Notes: generated by a model from the letters alone, not told the origin. DNA of 64,000 nucleotides from Rhodosalinus sp041365695 (GCF_041365695.1 NZ_JBGFSJ010000004.1:248001-312000); one strand, 5' to 3'. Shown: positions 34,616 through 43,382, counted from the stretch's first letter. A program made the numbers and translations.

Positions 34616-34630
34616 TTAATCTTGCTCTAA
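34616..34630 (+). promoter_or_regulatory. CtrA-like box upstream of the flp pilin genes
   Basis: TTAATCTTGCTCTAA fits TTAA-N7-TTAA, the CtrA consensus, with one mismatch (CTAA in the second half). It is 171 bp upstream of the first pilin ATG in the only AT-rich stretch of the region. In Caulobacter the pilin gene is CtrA-activated; regulation here is inferred from that. Confidence 0.4.
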
Positions 34631-34648
34631 TTCCGCCGCATTCCTTTC

Positions 34649-34690
34649 GATTCCGTCCGAGGAATCATTTCAGGGTTGTTTTTTCGGACG
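34649..34690 (+). promoter_or_regulatory. Two mutually exclusive stem-loops in the flp leader
   Basis: Arms GATTCC (34649-34654) and GGAATC (34661-34666) form one 6-bp hairpin. CGTCCGA (34654-34660) and TCGGACG (34684-34690) form a 7-bp alternative. The second 5' arm is the loop of the first hairpin, so only one can form at a time. A T6 run lies just before the last arm. The arrangement suggests a conformational switch but may be chance. Confidence 0.35.
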
Positions 34691-34800
34691 TTTGAGGCGG
34701 CGCGAAGCACGCCGGGACCCGGGTATCAACAAGGGGTCCGGTGAAGGCCGGTCCCCGCCACTCCGGCGGCTCAACAGTCCAAGTGAAGAGGAAATGCGCC

Positions 34801-34983
34801 ATGCGCGATTTTTTTGTGAAGAACTTCAAGCGCCTGATCCGCTGTGACGAGGGCGCCACGCTGGTCGAGTACGGCATCGCCGTCGTTCTTGCCGTGATCG
34901 TCGGCACCGGTGCCCTGGTTACGCTGGCCGGTCAGGTCAACACCAACCTGGGTGCGGCGGAAACGGCTGCGGCTCAACGGTAA
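34801..34983 (+). CDS. flp: Flp-family type IVb pilin 1 (60 aa)
   Basis: Major-pilin candidate of the Tad system. A basic leader (MRDFFVKNFKRLIRCDEG) ends at Gly18, then ATLVEY gives Glu5 and Tyr6 of the mature protein, the Flp processing motif, followed by a hydrophobic helix (GIAVVLAVIVGTGALVTLAG). The mature peptide is about 42 residues. GAGGA lies 8 bp before ATG 34801. A GTG 60 bp upstream is in frame but would add an unconvincing extension. Flp2 follows after 74 bp. Confidence 0.92.
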   Translation: MRDFFVKNFKRLIRCDEGATLVEYGIAVVLAVIVGTGALVTLAGQVNTNLGAAETAAAQR

Positions 34984-35057
34984 CAATACCCCCCGTGCGA
35001 CTGCGGGCGGACGCCGCCCGCAGTCGCCGCCCTCCAGAAAACCGCGGAGCCCGCGCG

Positions 35058-35240
35058 ATGACCTGCCATCTCAAGACGCGCCTTAAGGACCTTTACGCCT
35101 GCGATGCCGGCGCAACGCTGGTGGAATATGCGATCGCGATCCTTCTGGCGGTGGCGGTCGGAACGGCCGCGCTCGTGGCGCTTGGCCAGCAGACGAACGG
35201 AAATCTGTTCGCGGCGACCGCGGAACTGCGCGGCAGATAG
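35058..35240 (+). CDS. Flp-family type IVb pilin 2 (60 aa)
   Basis: Tandem paralogue of the first pilin, of identical length. The leader again ends at Gly18, with ATLVEY next and Glu23/Tyr24 in register. The helix is AIAILLAVAVGTAALVALG. The C-terminal tail diverges (QQTNGNLFAATAELRGR), so the two pilins would differ mainly in their exposed ends. It may be a minor pilin or an alternative subunit. The ribosome site is weak (GCGGAG 9 bp upstream). Confidence 0.9.
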   Translation: MTCHLKTRLKDLYACDAGATLVEYAIAILLAVAVGTAALVALGQQTNGNLFAATAELRGR

Positions 35241-35282
35241 TCGAAAAACCTCCGCACGGACAAACGAAGGAAAGGAAAAGGC

Positions 35283-36092
35283 ATGCGCTTCGGCTCCATC
35301 TTCATGGCCCTTGTCGGGCTCGGCGTCGCGGGCGGGTCGGTCTATGCCGCGCGGCACTATCTCGACATCACGGATGCCGACCTCGCGCGCGCCGAGCAGC
35401 CCGCCGTCGTCAGCGTCATCGCCGCGGCCCAGGATATCCCCTTCGGACATCCGATCGAGGCGCACATGCTGACAACGATCAGTTGGCCTTCCGAAAGTGT
35501 GCCGTCGGGCAGCTTCACGGATGTGACGAACGTGATCCCCGCGCCGGGCAACCCGCCGCGTCGCGCCAAGCGCGCACTCTCGCAGGGCGAGCTGCTGATC
35601 CGTTCCAAGGTCTCTGACTTCGGCGAGAAGGTCACGATCGTGCAGACGCTGGGCGACAACAGCCGGGCGATGGCGATCAAGGTGGATGCCGAAACGGCCG
35701 TTGGCGGCTTCGTCACCCCCGGCGACTTCGTGGACGTGGTGCTGACCCAGGGTCGCAACGAAGAGCTTCGCGCGGTGACGATCCTTCAGAACATCAGGGT
35801 GATCGGCGTGGACCAGTCCTCTGACGAGGAAGTGGACAAACCGATGCTCTACCGGACCGTGACGGTCGAGGTGACGCCCGAGCAGAGCCAGCGGCTCGCC
35901 CTCGCGCAGAAGGCGGGCACGCTGAGCCTTTCGCTGCGCTCGCTCGAGAACGTCGTCGACGAACCCCTGGACAGTCTGCGCCTGTCGGACCTGCTACGCG
36001 AGAAATCGCCCGTCGCGGAAAACGCGGCGCCGTCGGCGACGATCCGCGTGCGCCGCGGCACCGACTCCGTCCAGGAAATAGAGGTGAACTGA
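35283..36092 (+). CDS. cpaB: Flp pilus assembly protein CpaB/RcpC (269 aa)
   Basis: Periplasmic assembly factor anchored by an N-terminal helix (MRFGSIFMALVGLGVAGGSVYAA). The SAF domain follows (AAQDIPFGHPIEAHMLTTI, residues 45-63), then the RcpC region with MAIKVDAETAVGGFVTPGDFVDVV near 119-142. In other systems this protein associates with the secretin complex; here no secretin gene is found beside it. AAGGAAAGGA precedes the ATG. Confidence 0.92.
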   Translation: MRFGSIFMALVGLGVAGGSVYAARHYLDITDADLARAEQPAVVSVIAAAQDIPFGHPIEAHMLTTISWPSESVPSGSFTDVTNVIPAPGNPPRRAKRALSQGELLIRSKVSDFGEKVTIVQTLGDNSRAMAIKVDAETAVGGFVTPGDFVDVVLTQGRNEELRAVTILQNIRVIGVDQSSDEEVDKPMLYRTVTVEVTPEQSQRLALAQKAGTLSLSLRSLENVVDEPLDSLRLSDLLREKSPVAENAAPSATIRVRRGTDSVQEIEVN

Positions 36093-36095
36093 GCC

Positions 36096-37517
36096 ATGAA
36101 AGCGCCGCGCCACCATCTTGAAGCCTTTGCCCGCGACGAGCATGGCGGCGTGATCATCCTCGCCGCGGTGTCGATGGCCGTGATGCTTGGCATGGCGGCG
36201 CTCGTCTTCGACATGGGCCGGCTCGCAACCACGCAGACCGAGTTGCAGTCGTTCGCCGACAACGTGGCGCTGGCCGCGGCGGGCGAGCTTGACGGCGAGC
36301 CGGACGCGATCGCGCGGGCGAACGCGGCGACCGGTTCGCTGGTCGAGGGCGGCCAGACCTTCGCGGAAGGTGCCCAGGCCCTGACGGGCGCGGTCGATGC
36401 GACCGTCGTCTACCTGAGCGGCCTGCCCGCGAACGACAGGGACCCGGTAACGGGCTTCGTCACCACCGACCCGGCCGATGCCATCTACGCGCATGTCACG
36501 ATCCGCCCGCGGCAGGTGCACCTGCCCTTCGCGCGCGCCTTCGCCGCGCTCACGGGCAACACCCCGGTAGGCGAGGACGTCGGCGCCGAGGCGGTGGCGG
36601 GTTTTACGCGCTATGCGTGCGACATCACACCGATGATGTTATGCGTGCCGCCCGGCTTCGAGGCGAGTGCCGCCAGGGGCACGATGATCCGCCTGCGCGC
36701 CGGCCAGGGGGGCACGTCCTGGGGACCGGGCAATTTTGGGTTCCTGAACCCGAGCACCGGTCTTCAGGCGGATCCGGCCGGTCCCTGCGCCGGGGTGAAC
36801 GGACAACCGCTGGAGGCGTGCCTTCTCGCCGCCGCGCGGCTGCGGTCGCAGTGCTTCGTGCAGCGGGGGGTTGATACCAGCCCGGGCCAGAGCCAAGGGA
36901 ACATGGCCGCGGGGCTCAACGTTCGCTTCGATCTCTACAGCGGCACCATGAACAACCGGCGCAGCGATCCCGATTTCGGGCCGGCCCCCAACGTGATGGA
37001 CGGCAACACCGTGGGCGGCAACTGCCGCGCCGAAGACTCGCCCATCTCGATCGGGCTGCCGCGCGACGCTTGCCTGGACGCCGGGACATGCGCGCCTGAT
37101 GTCCGGATCGGCGATGGTGTCTTCTCGATGTCGGACTACATCGCCACGAACTATGGCGGTACCGCACCGGCCTGGCTGCCGGCCGCGCCCGCGACCCGAT
37201 ACGAGGTCTACCTCGCCGAGATCGCGAACGCCGCGGAGGCGCGCGCTCTTCTCTCGGAGCCGGCCGATTTCGAGGCCAGCTGCGGCCGGCCGAGCGCGGA
37301 TCCCGAACGCCGGGTGATCATCGCCGCGGGCATCGACTGCACCGCGAACCCGGTCGCCGGGAACGCGAGGAACGTGCCAGTGAAGGAATTCGTGCGCCTC
37401 TTCCTGACGGAACCGGGCGAACCGTCCACGCAGGACGTCTTCGCCGAGGTGCTGGGCAGCGCGGAAGGCCAGGGCGAAGGCGGCGTCATTCACGACATCG
37501 TCCAGCTTTATCGGTGA
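36096..37517 (+). CDS. tadG: TadG-like pilus protein (473 aa)
   Basis: Large exported protein with a single N-terminal hydrophobic helix in the TadG-type context HGGVIILAAVSMAVMLGMAALVFDMGRLATTQTE split over residues 16-50. Unlike the two TadE proteins downstream, no Glu follows the glycines at +5, so it is probably anchored and not processed by the prepilin peptidase. The remaining 420 residues are predicted periplasmic, with several cysteine pairs (CDITPMMLC, CAGVNG...CLLAAARLRSQC, CLDAGTC) suggesting disulfides. The gene starts 3 bp after cpaB. Confidence 0.82.
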   Translation: MKAPRHHLEAFARDEHGGVIILAAVSMAVMLGMAALVFDMGRLATTQTELQSFADNVALAAAGELDGEPDAIARANAATGSLVEGGQTFAEGAQALTGAVDATVVYLSGLPANDRDPVTGFVTTDPADAIYAHVTIRPRQVHLPFARAFAALTGNTPVGEDVGAEAVAGFTRYACDITPMMLCVPPGFEASAARGTMIRLRAGQGGTSWGPGNFGFLNPSTGLQADPAGPCAGVNGQPLEACLLAAARLRSQCFVQRGVDTSPGQSQGNMAAGLNVRFDLYSGTMNNRRSDPDFGPAPNVMDGNTVGGNCRAEDSPISIGLPRDACLDAGTCAPDVRIGDGVFSMSDYIATNYGGTAPAWLPAAPATRYEVYLAEIANAAEARALLSEPADFEASCGRPSADPERRVIIAAGIDCTANPVAGNARNVPVKEFVRLFLTEPGEPSTQDVFAEVLGSAEGQGEGGVIHDIVQLYR

Positions 37518-37521
37518 CCCC

Positions 37522-38013
37522 ATGATAACGCGTGCATCCATCCTGAGGTTCCGGCGCGGCGAACAGGGCACCATGCTTGTGGAGTTCGCCTTCGTCCTTC
37601 CGCTGATGCTGCTGCTCTTCGCCGTCGTCGTGGAAGGCGGGCGTCTTTTCTGGGGCTACCAGGCCGCGGTCACCGGCGTGCGCGAGGCCTCGCGCTACCT
37701 GGCGCGGGTCGCGCCGCTCGACATCTGCGACAGCGGGGGGTCCGTCGCAGGCTACGACGCCGATCTGACCGTGATGATCGAGCAAAGCCTTGGCGGAGGC
37801 AGCGTGCTTCCCGCGAACATCACGATCGAGGAGGTGACCCCGGCGCTGCGCTGCGTGACAGGCGGCTTCCGGAACGATCCGGTCCCCGTGGTGTCCGTCT
37901 CGGCAGACCTTCGGCTGACATTCCCTTTCTCGGGGGTGACCCGCCTCTGGGGCACGACCCTCGATCCCGTGACCGCGACAATCAGCGCGGACGCAAGGGG
38001 CTTCGGCCTATGA
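37522..38013 (+). CDS. tadE: TadE-family pseudopilin 1 (163 aa)
   Basis: Minor pilin-like protein. The leader ends RRGEQG (Gly16), then TMLVEF, with Glu21 at +5 and Phe at +6, followed by the hydrophobic stretch AFVLPLMLLLFAVVVEGGRLFWGY typical of TadE. The rest (residues 50-163) is a small periplasmic domain with a cysteine pair (LDICDSG and LRCVTG). It should be cleaved by the prepilin peptidase encoded at the end of the locus. Its stop overlaps the next TadE gene. Confidence 0.85.
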   Translation: MITRASILRFRRGEQGTMLVEFAFVLPLMLLLFAVVVEGGRLFWGYQAAVTGVREASRYLARVAPLDICDSGGSVAGYDADLTVMIEQSLGGGSVLPANITIEEVTPALRCVTGGFRNDPVPVVSVSADLRLTFPFSGVTRLWGTTLDPVTATISADARGFGL

Positions 38014-38666
38014 AACGCCCTGCCGGACATATCGCCTGCGAGCTGCGCCGCTTCTGGCGGGATCAGCGCGGTGCAGCGATGCTCGAATATGCGCTCGTGC
38101 TTCCGCTGTTCCTACTTATCTTTTTCGCACTGGTAGATTTCGGCCGTTACGGTTCCGATTTCGTGATGACGCAAAAGGCCATGGAGCGCGGCGCGCGCGT
38201 GGCCGTGGTGCGGCCGCCCGCCTGCGCGGGTGTTCCCGCGACGCACACGCGGCCGGCCCAGCAGCCAGGTGGCACGGCGCCGTCCCGGTTCGGAACCCCG
38301 TGCCGCCTTGGCGGCGTATGCGCCAATCCCGGAACCATTTCCTGTGGGCTCGACCTGAGCGACGGGACGGCGAGCGAAATCTGGGATCGGATCCGGAACG
38401 TCGTGCCCAATACCGTTCGGCCGGAAGACGTGACGATTTCCTACGCCTTCGACGAACGGCTCGGATTTCTCGGCGGCCCGTATGTTCCGCTCGTCACGCT
38501 TGAGCTGACGGGCGCCAGTTTCGACTTTGTCACCCCGCTCGCGGGTCTTGCGGCCCTCGCCGTACCCGGCAACCAAACGGGCAGCGAGCTCGGTGGCCGC
38601 GTCGCCTTCCCAAACATGAGTGTCACTCTCCCGGCCGAGGATCTCGCGGTCGGTTCAGCCGGTTAA
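38010..38666 (+). CDS. TadE-family pseudopilin 2 (218 aa)
   Basis: Second pseudopilin, coupled to the first by ATGA. The processing site is DQRG (Gly21) then AAMLEY (Glu26, Tyr27), followed by ALVLPLFLLIFFALVDFGRYG. The periplasmic part is longer than in TadE1 and has six cysteines between residues 70 and 113, absent from most short TadE proteins. The pair probably forms a TadE/TadF-like heteromer. Confidence 0.85.
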   Translation: MKRPAGHIACELRRFWRDQRGAAMLEYALVLPLFLLIFFALVDFGRYGSDFVMTQKAMERGARVAVVRPPACAGVPATHTRPAQQPGGTAPSRFGTPCRLGGVCANPGTISCGLDLSDGTASEIWDRIRNVVPNTVRPEDVTISYAFDERLGFLGGPYVPLVTLELTGASFDFVTPLAGLAALAVPGNQTGSELGGRVAFPNMSVTLPAEDLAVGSAG

Positions 38667-38686
38667 CCAGAAAGGGAGTCGATCCC

Positions 38687-39904
38687 ATGTCCGAAGCACC
38701 CACCTCCATCCTCCTGATAGGGCAGGACGACGCCCTGCCGATCACCATCGACCGGATCCTTCAACCCGGAACGGCGATGCGCGTCACGGCGCAGCCGGGA
38801 ACGCTCTCTTCGCTGAACGGTCAGGCTCACCCGTTGGCGAGCCAGCACGACATCCTGCTCTGCGAAACCGATCCGAACGATCCGGCGGAAATCAGCGCCC
38901 TTCGGCAACTGTCGCAGGCGCGGGCACCCAACGCGATCCTGATCGCGCTGACAGAAGAGGACGTTCCGCTGTCCCAGGCCCGGGCGCTGAGCCGTGCCGG
39001 CGCAGACGACGTGATGCCGCGATCGGTCCTCGAGACCGACCTCGCCGGCGAGGTCGCGAAGTGGCGAGAGCGCCGCGCGGCACAACTTCCCGCGCTCTGG
39101 ACCGGGCGCAACACGCTGGGCAAGGTCATCACGGTCGCAGGAGCACGTGGCGGCGTCGGCAAGACGACGCTAGCGGTGAACCTTGCCGACGCGCTGCAGG
39201 CGAAGTCGGGCTTTCGCAATCGCAGGCATGGCGCCTCCGTCGCGATCCTCGATCTCGACATCCAGTTCGGCACCGTGGCGTCGATGCTCGATGTCGACGC
39301 CAACAATGGGATCTACCGGATGGCGATCGAGGGCAACGTTCCCGATCGCGCCTACATCGAGAACTGCCAGGTCCGGGCAGCCTGCGGCGTCACAGTCATC
39401 CCCGCGCCCGAGCGCTTCACGCCGCTCGACGCGGTGACGAGCGAACAGGTCGCCGCCATGCTCGACACACTCATGCGAACCCACGACTATGTGGTCGTGG
39501 ACCTACCTGGGCCGCTGGTGTCCTGGCTGGAGCCGGTTCTCGCGCAAACGGATCGAATGCTGATCGCGAGCGACGTGACGGTGCCTTCGATCCGGATGTG
39601 CAAGAAGCTCATGGACTTCTTCACCGCCGAGCAGCCGGGTCTGGCGATCGAGGTCGTTGCGGCGCTGGAATCCCGGCCGATGATGCTCGCCCAGCATCAT
39701 CGCGCGGCAATGAAGCTGCTCGACCGGACCTTCGACCATTGGCTGCCGCTCGACACAAGGCCGGCGCGCGAAGGGCTCGACCGCGGAAAGACGCTGTTCG
39801 ACGTCGCGCCGCGCAGCCGCCTCGCGAAGGCGGTTCGGAAACTCGCACGGGACATCGCACGCGACCTGCCGCCCCGGGATCATGCGTCGATGCATGCGCA
39901 CTGA
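38687..39904 (+). CDS. cpaE: Pilus localisation ATPase CpaE/TadZ (405 aa)
   Basis: MinD/ParA-like ATPase that positions the Tad machinery at the pole. Residues 1-140 form a receiver-like domain lacking an obvious phosphoacceptor. The ATPase domain starts near 145 with the deviant P-loop ARGGVGKTT (153-161) and has AILDLDIQFGTVASML as switch segment. In canonical TadZ proteins the P-loop is often degenerate; here it is intact, so ATP hydrolysis is likely. It follows the second TadE by 20 bp. Confidence 0.92.
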   Translation: MSEAPTSILLIGQDDALPITIDRILQPGTAMRVTAQPGTLSSLNGQAHPLASQHDILLCETDPNDPAEISALRQLSQARAPNAILIALTEEDVPLSQARALSRAGADDVMPRSVLETDLAGEVAKWRERRAAQLPALWTGRNTLGKVITVAGARGGVGKTTLAVNLADALQAKSGFRNRRHGASVAILDLDIQFGTVASMLDVDANNGIYRMAIEGNVPDRAYIENCQVRAACGVTVIPAPERFTPLDAVTSEQVAAMLDTLMRTHDYVVVDLPGPLVSWLEPVLAQTDRMLIASDVTVPSIRMCKKLMDFFTAEQPGLAIEVVAALESRPMMLAQHHRAAMKLLDRTFDHWLPLDTRPAREGLDRGKTLFDVAPRSRLAKAVRKLARDIARDLPPRDHASMHAH

Positions 39905-39945
39905 AACGACCAACCAAAAAACACGACCGATAAAGAGGGCTGAAG

Positions 39946-41343
39946 ATGTTTCGAGAGTTCAACCGTCCACACCGCAGCGCGCCGGCACCGTCCAACGCGA
40001 ACGTCATCGATCTCGATTTCAATTCGGAGCGGGCGGAGCGGGACAATGCCGAGCAGGCCCAGATCGATCATGACTGGCTGGAACTCAAGACGCAGCTCCA
40101 TGAACACCTGCTCGACCGGCTTAACCTGGCGGTTATCGACAAGATCGAGGAGGACGAACTGCGCCGCGAGGTCTCCGGCCTGGTGAACGAATTCCTGAAG
40201 ACCGAAGGGCGTCCTCTCAACAGCCTCGAACTAAAGAAGATCATCGAGGAGCTGCTCCACGAGGTGCTGGGCTTCGGCCCGCTCGAGCCGCTTCTCGCGG
40301 ACCCGACGATCAACGATGTCCTGGTGAACGCACACGACAAGGTCTACGTCGAACGCGGCGGTGTCCTGGAAAAGGTCAACTGCCGCTTCCGCGACGAGCG
40401 CCACCTGCTCCGCATCATCGACAAGATCGTATCCCGCGTCGGCCGCCGGATCGACGAGAGCCAACCATGGGTCGATGCCCGCCTGGCCGACGGCAGCCGC
40501 GTCAATGCCATCATCCGACCCTGCGCCGTCGACGGGCCTTCGTTGTCGATCCGGAAATTCGCCAAGGTGCCGCTGACGATGACCCGGCTCGTCGAGAACG
40601 GCGCACTGGACGAGAACGCCGCCACGTTTCTCAACGCGCTCGTCAAGGCCCGCATGAACATCCTGATCTCGGGGGGGACCGGCTCGGGCAAGACCACGAT
40701 CCTGAACGCGCTGTCCTCCTTTATCGGCCGGCACGAGCGGATCGTGACGATCGAGGACGCCGCGGAACTCCAGCTCCAGCAGGATCATGTGCTGCGCCTG
40801 GAGACCCGGCCGGCAAGCCCCAATGGAAGCGGCGCGGTCCATCAGCGGGATCTTGTGCGCAATGCCCTGCGCATGCGGCCCGACAGGATCGTCGTGGGCG
40901 AGGTGCGTGGTGCGGAAGCCTTCGACATGCTTCAGGCGATGAACACGGGCCATGACGGCTCGATGACCACGGTGCATGCGAACAGTCCGCGGGACGCCCT
41001 GTCCCGCGTGGAGCAGATGGTACAGATGAGCGGCCTCGAGCTGCCGCACTCGACCGTTCACGCCACGATCGCGTCGGCGCTGCATTTCGTCCTTCAGCTC
41101 ACGCGACTCTCCGACGGCTCTCGGCGCGTGGTGTCGATCTCCGAGGTGACCGGCATGGAAGGTGACGTGATCACCATGCAGGAGCTCTTCGTCTACAAGC
41201 GCACTGGCGTCGACGAGAACGGGCGCGTCCTGGGCCGTTTCGAGGCCACCGGGATTCGGCCCAAGCGGGCGGTCGAGCTGGCCGCGGCGGGTGTGGACAT
41301 GAGTCAGATCAGCTTCCGGCCGGGAGGCCGCCATGAAAATTGA
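39946..41343 (+). CDS. cpaF: Tad secretion ATPase CpaF/TadA (465 aa)
   Basis: Hexameric motor of the Flp pilus. The N-terminal domain (residues 40-200) ends before the Walker A motif GGTGSGKT at 243-250. The Asp box (IVTIEDAAELQL), the Walker B region (RIVVGEVRGAEAFDMLQAMNTGHDG, in two parts) and the His box (SMTTVHANSPRDAL) are all intact. Length is normal. The 3' end overlaps tadB by 11 bp. Confidence 0.96.
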   Translation: MFREFNRPHRSAPAPSNANVIDLDFNSERAERDNAEQAQIDHDWLELKTQLHEHLLDRLNLAVIDKIEEDELRREVSGLVNEFLKTEGRPLNSLELKKIIEELLHEVLGFGPLEPLLADPTINDVLVNAHDKVYVERGGVLEKVNCRFRDERHLLRIIDKIVSRVGRRIDESQPWVDARLADGSRVNAIIRPCAVDGPSLSIRKFAKVPLTMTRLVENGALDENAATFLNALVKARMNILISGGTGSGKTTILNALSSFIGRHERIVTIEDAAELQLQQDHVLRLETRPASPNGSGAVHQRDLVRNALRMRPDRIVVGEVRGAEAFDMLQAMNTGHDGSMTTVHANSPRDALSRVEQMVQMSGLELPHSTVHATIASALHFVLQLTRLSDGSRRVVSISEVTGMEGDVITMQELFVYKRTGVDENGRVLGRFEATGIRPKRAVELAAAGVDMSQISFRPGGRHEN

Positions 41344-42370
41344 CCTTTCGTTTCTCGGCCTCGGCGAGGTGGTGCTTTCCCTGGACACGCTTCGTGCGCT
41401 GCTCCAGCCATCCGGATACGAGCCTATGCAGTTGATGCTCTACGCTGGCATCTTCCTGGGCGTGCTCGTCGCCTTCGAGGGGCTGAGACAGGCCCTGAGC
41501 GCAGGGGAGGACCGGCGGGAGGCGCGCAACCGCAGGATGCGGATGATCGAGGCGGGAAAAAGCCCCGAGGACATCCTGGCGCTACTCAAGCCCGAGCCGA
41601 AGACGGGTTTCCTGGCACGGCTGCCCCTTGTTGGCAATCTTCCCGTGGCGTTGTCGCAGGCCGGCATCGCGATGTCCCCCCGCCTTTTCGTCCTTGCCGG
41701 TCTGTCGGGTTTCGCGGTGTTCGCATCGGTGTCTTCCAGCGTTCTTGGCCCGCTCCCGGGACTGTCGCTTGCGGCATGCCTGTTTCTGCTCTTGCCGCTG
41801 ATGTTCGTGGGCGTGGCGCGCCAGAAGCGCATGGATCGCCTCACGCAACAGTTGCCCGACGCGCTGGAACTCATGGCGCGCGGCCTGAAGGTCGGGCACC
41901 CGCTGAACACAACGATCCGCAGCGTGGCAGAGGAAATGAACGATCCCATCGCGAGCGAGTTCGGGATCGTGGTCGATCAGATCATCTACGGCCAGGATCT
42001 GCCGGAAGCCTTCGCCGAGATGGCGCAGCGGGTCGGGCTCGAGGATGCCCACTACCTCTCGACCTCTATCAGCATCCAGCATGGCAGTGGCGGAGACCTG
42101 TCGCGCGTGCTGCTGACGTTGAGCCGCGTCATCCGCAGCCGGCTGACGCTTCGCAGGAAGGTGCACGCGATCTCGGCCGAGGGGCGCCTCTCGGCCTTGC
42201 TGCTGTCGTTCTTGCCGGTCGCGATCTTCTCTTTCACCATGATCACCGCGCCCAGCTTCTATGGCGACGTGATGGACGACCCGCTTTTCAAGCCGCTCGC
42301 GATGACCGTTGTAGCGCTGGTTCTTCTCAACGCGTTCGTCCTCTACCGGCTCGTCAATTTCCGTTTCTGA
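41333..42370 (+). CDS. tadB: Tad inner-membrane platform protein TadB (345 aa)
   Basis: GspF-type platform protein. Hydrophobic helices near residues 28-45, 115-160 and 280-345 flank the cytoplasmic T2SSF domain with QLPDALELMARGLKVGHPLN near 176-195 and FAEMAQRVGLEDAHYLSTSI split near 226-245. The gene overlaps cpaF and precedes the paralogous tadC by 13 bp. TadB and TadC are thought to form the heteromeric membrane base. Confidence 0.93.
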   Translation: MKIDLSFLGLGEVVLSLDTLRALLQPSGYEPMQLMLYAGIFLGVLVAFEGLRQALSAGEDRREARNRRMRMIEAGKSPEDILALLKPEPKTGFLARLPLVGNLPVALSQAGIAMSPRLFVLAGLSGFAVFASVSSSVLGPLPGLSLAACLFLLLPLMFVGVARQKRMDRLTQQLPDALELMARGLKVGHPLNTTIRSVAEEMNDPIASEFGIVVDQIIYGQDLPEAFAEMAQRVGLEDAHYLSTSISIQHGSGGDLSRVLLTLSRVIRSRLTLRRKVHAISAEGRLSALLLSFLPVAIFSFTMITAPSFYGDVMDDPLFKPLAMTVVALVLLNAFVLYRLVNFRF

Positions 42371-42383
42371 GGGAGGAATTCTC

Positions 42384-43382
42384 ATGTCGCAGGTCTTGCC
42401 CGCGCTGGTCATGCTAGATCCGTTCCTGTTGATCGTTCTGGGCGGTATCGCCGTGGGCAGCTTGCTGCTGGTCTACGGGCTCGGACGCGCGGCGACCGAA
42501 AGATCCCCGTCCGCCGTGCGGATCGAGGGCACCGGACGCCGCCAGAGCGCGGCCGCGACCCGAAGTGATTTCGTGAAGCTTGCCCGGCGCGATGCGACCG
42601 GCCTGGCCGGAGCACTTGCGCCGGAAACGATGGAAGAGCGTTTCCAGGTGCAGCACGCCTTGGCGCGTGCCGGCTTTCGCGGCTCTAAGGCGGTGGCGCG
42701 GTTCTACGCGATCCGCGTCGGGCTGGGGCTCGGGCTGCCGGCGGTCCTTATCGGCCTCGTCGCCCTGTCGCGCAGCCCGGAACTCTGGGTGCCCGCCGTT
42801 CTCGCGGACGGGCTTTCAGGCATGTCCTCGCTGTTTCTCGTCCAGTCCCTGGCCCTGCTTGCGGCGATCGGCTTCTTCGCCCCGGCAATCTGGCTGAACC
42901 GCCTGGTCAAGCAGCGCAGGCAGGCGATCGAGGACGCGTTCCCGAACGCGCTCGACCTCATCCAGATTTCCGTTGAGGCCGGCATGGGGTTCGACGCCGC
43001 GATGATCCGTGTCGCCGAGGAGATTCACGAAGTCGCCCCGCATCTTTCGGAAGAGCTTCTTCTCGCCCAGAGCGAGATCCAGGCAGGCCGCGATCGGGCA
43101 CGCGCGCTAGTGGACATGGGGCGCCGGACAGGAGTCGACGAGGTCACGTCTTTCGTAAACGTCGTTCTACAATCCATGCAATTCGGAACGTCCATTTCGG
43201 ATGCGCTGACAACCTACGCCGAGGAGATGCGCATGAAGCGCGAACTCAAGGCACAGGAGAAGGCCAACAAGCTGCCGGTCCAGATGTCCGCCGTGATGGC
43301 GCTGCTGATGCTGCCGGCCATCGTGTCGCTCACGCTCGGGCCGGTTATCATAAGGTATATCAACTACTTCGCAGCTGGCTAA
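42384..43382 (+). CDS. tadC: Tad inner-membrane platform protein TadC (332 aa)
   Basis: Second GspF-type platform protein. The T2SSF core is AFPNALDLIQISVEAGMGFDAAM near residues 189-211, followed by DMGRRTGVDEVTSFVNVV. Membrane helices lie at about 10-28, 110-130, 150-172 and 300-325. GAGGGAGGAA precedes the ATG. A stem-loop terminator lies 48 bp after the stop, so the main pilus operon probably ends here. Confidence 0.93.
   Translation: MSQVLPALVMLDPFLLIVLGGIAVGSLLLVYGLGRAATERSPSAVRIEGTGRRQSAAATRSDFVKLARRDATGLAGALAPETMEERFQVQHALARAGFRGSKAVARFYAIRVGLGLGLPAVLIGLVALSRSPELWVPAVLADGLSGMSSLFLVQSLALLAAIGFFAPAIWLNRLVKQRRQAIEDAFPNALDLIQISVEAGMGFDAAMIRVAEEIHEVAPHLSEELLLAQSEIQAGRDRARALVDMGRRTGVDEVTSFVNVVLQSMQFGTSISDALTTYAEEMRMKRELKAQEKANKLPVQMSAVMALLMLPAIVSLTLGPVIIRYINYFAAG

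Larger units (their letters stand above)
34183..34800 (+). other. Gene-free 618-bp region between tRNA-Met and the flp genes
   Basis: Short open frames occur on both strands but none has a ribosome site, a recognisable product or convincing codon bias. The first 400 bp look like unconstrained GC-rich DNA. From about 34605 the base composition becomes AT-rich and structured, with a CtrA-like box, two competing stem-loops and a T6 run, indicating the promoter and long leader of the pilus operon. A small RNA cannot be excluded. Confidence 0.6.

Noticed and set aside
34741..34800. Upstream GTG start extending the first Flp pilin by 20 residues
   Set aside because: The ATG at 34801 has a good ribosome site and gives the same 18-residue leader as the second pilin.
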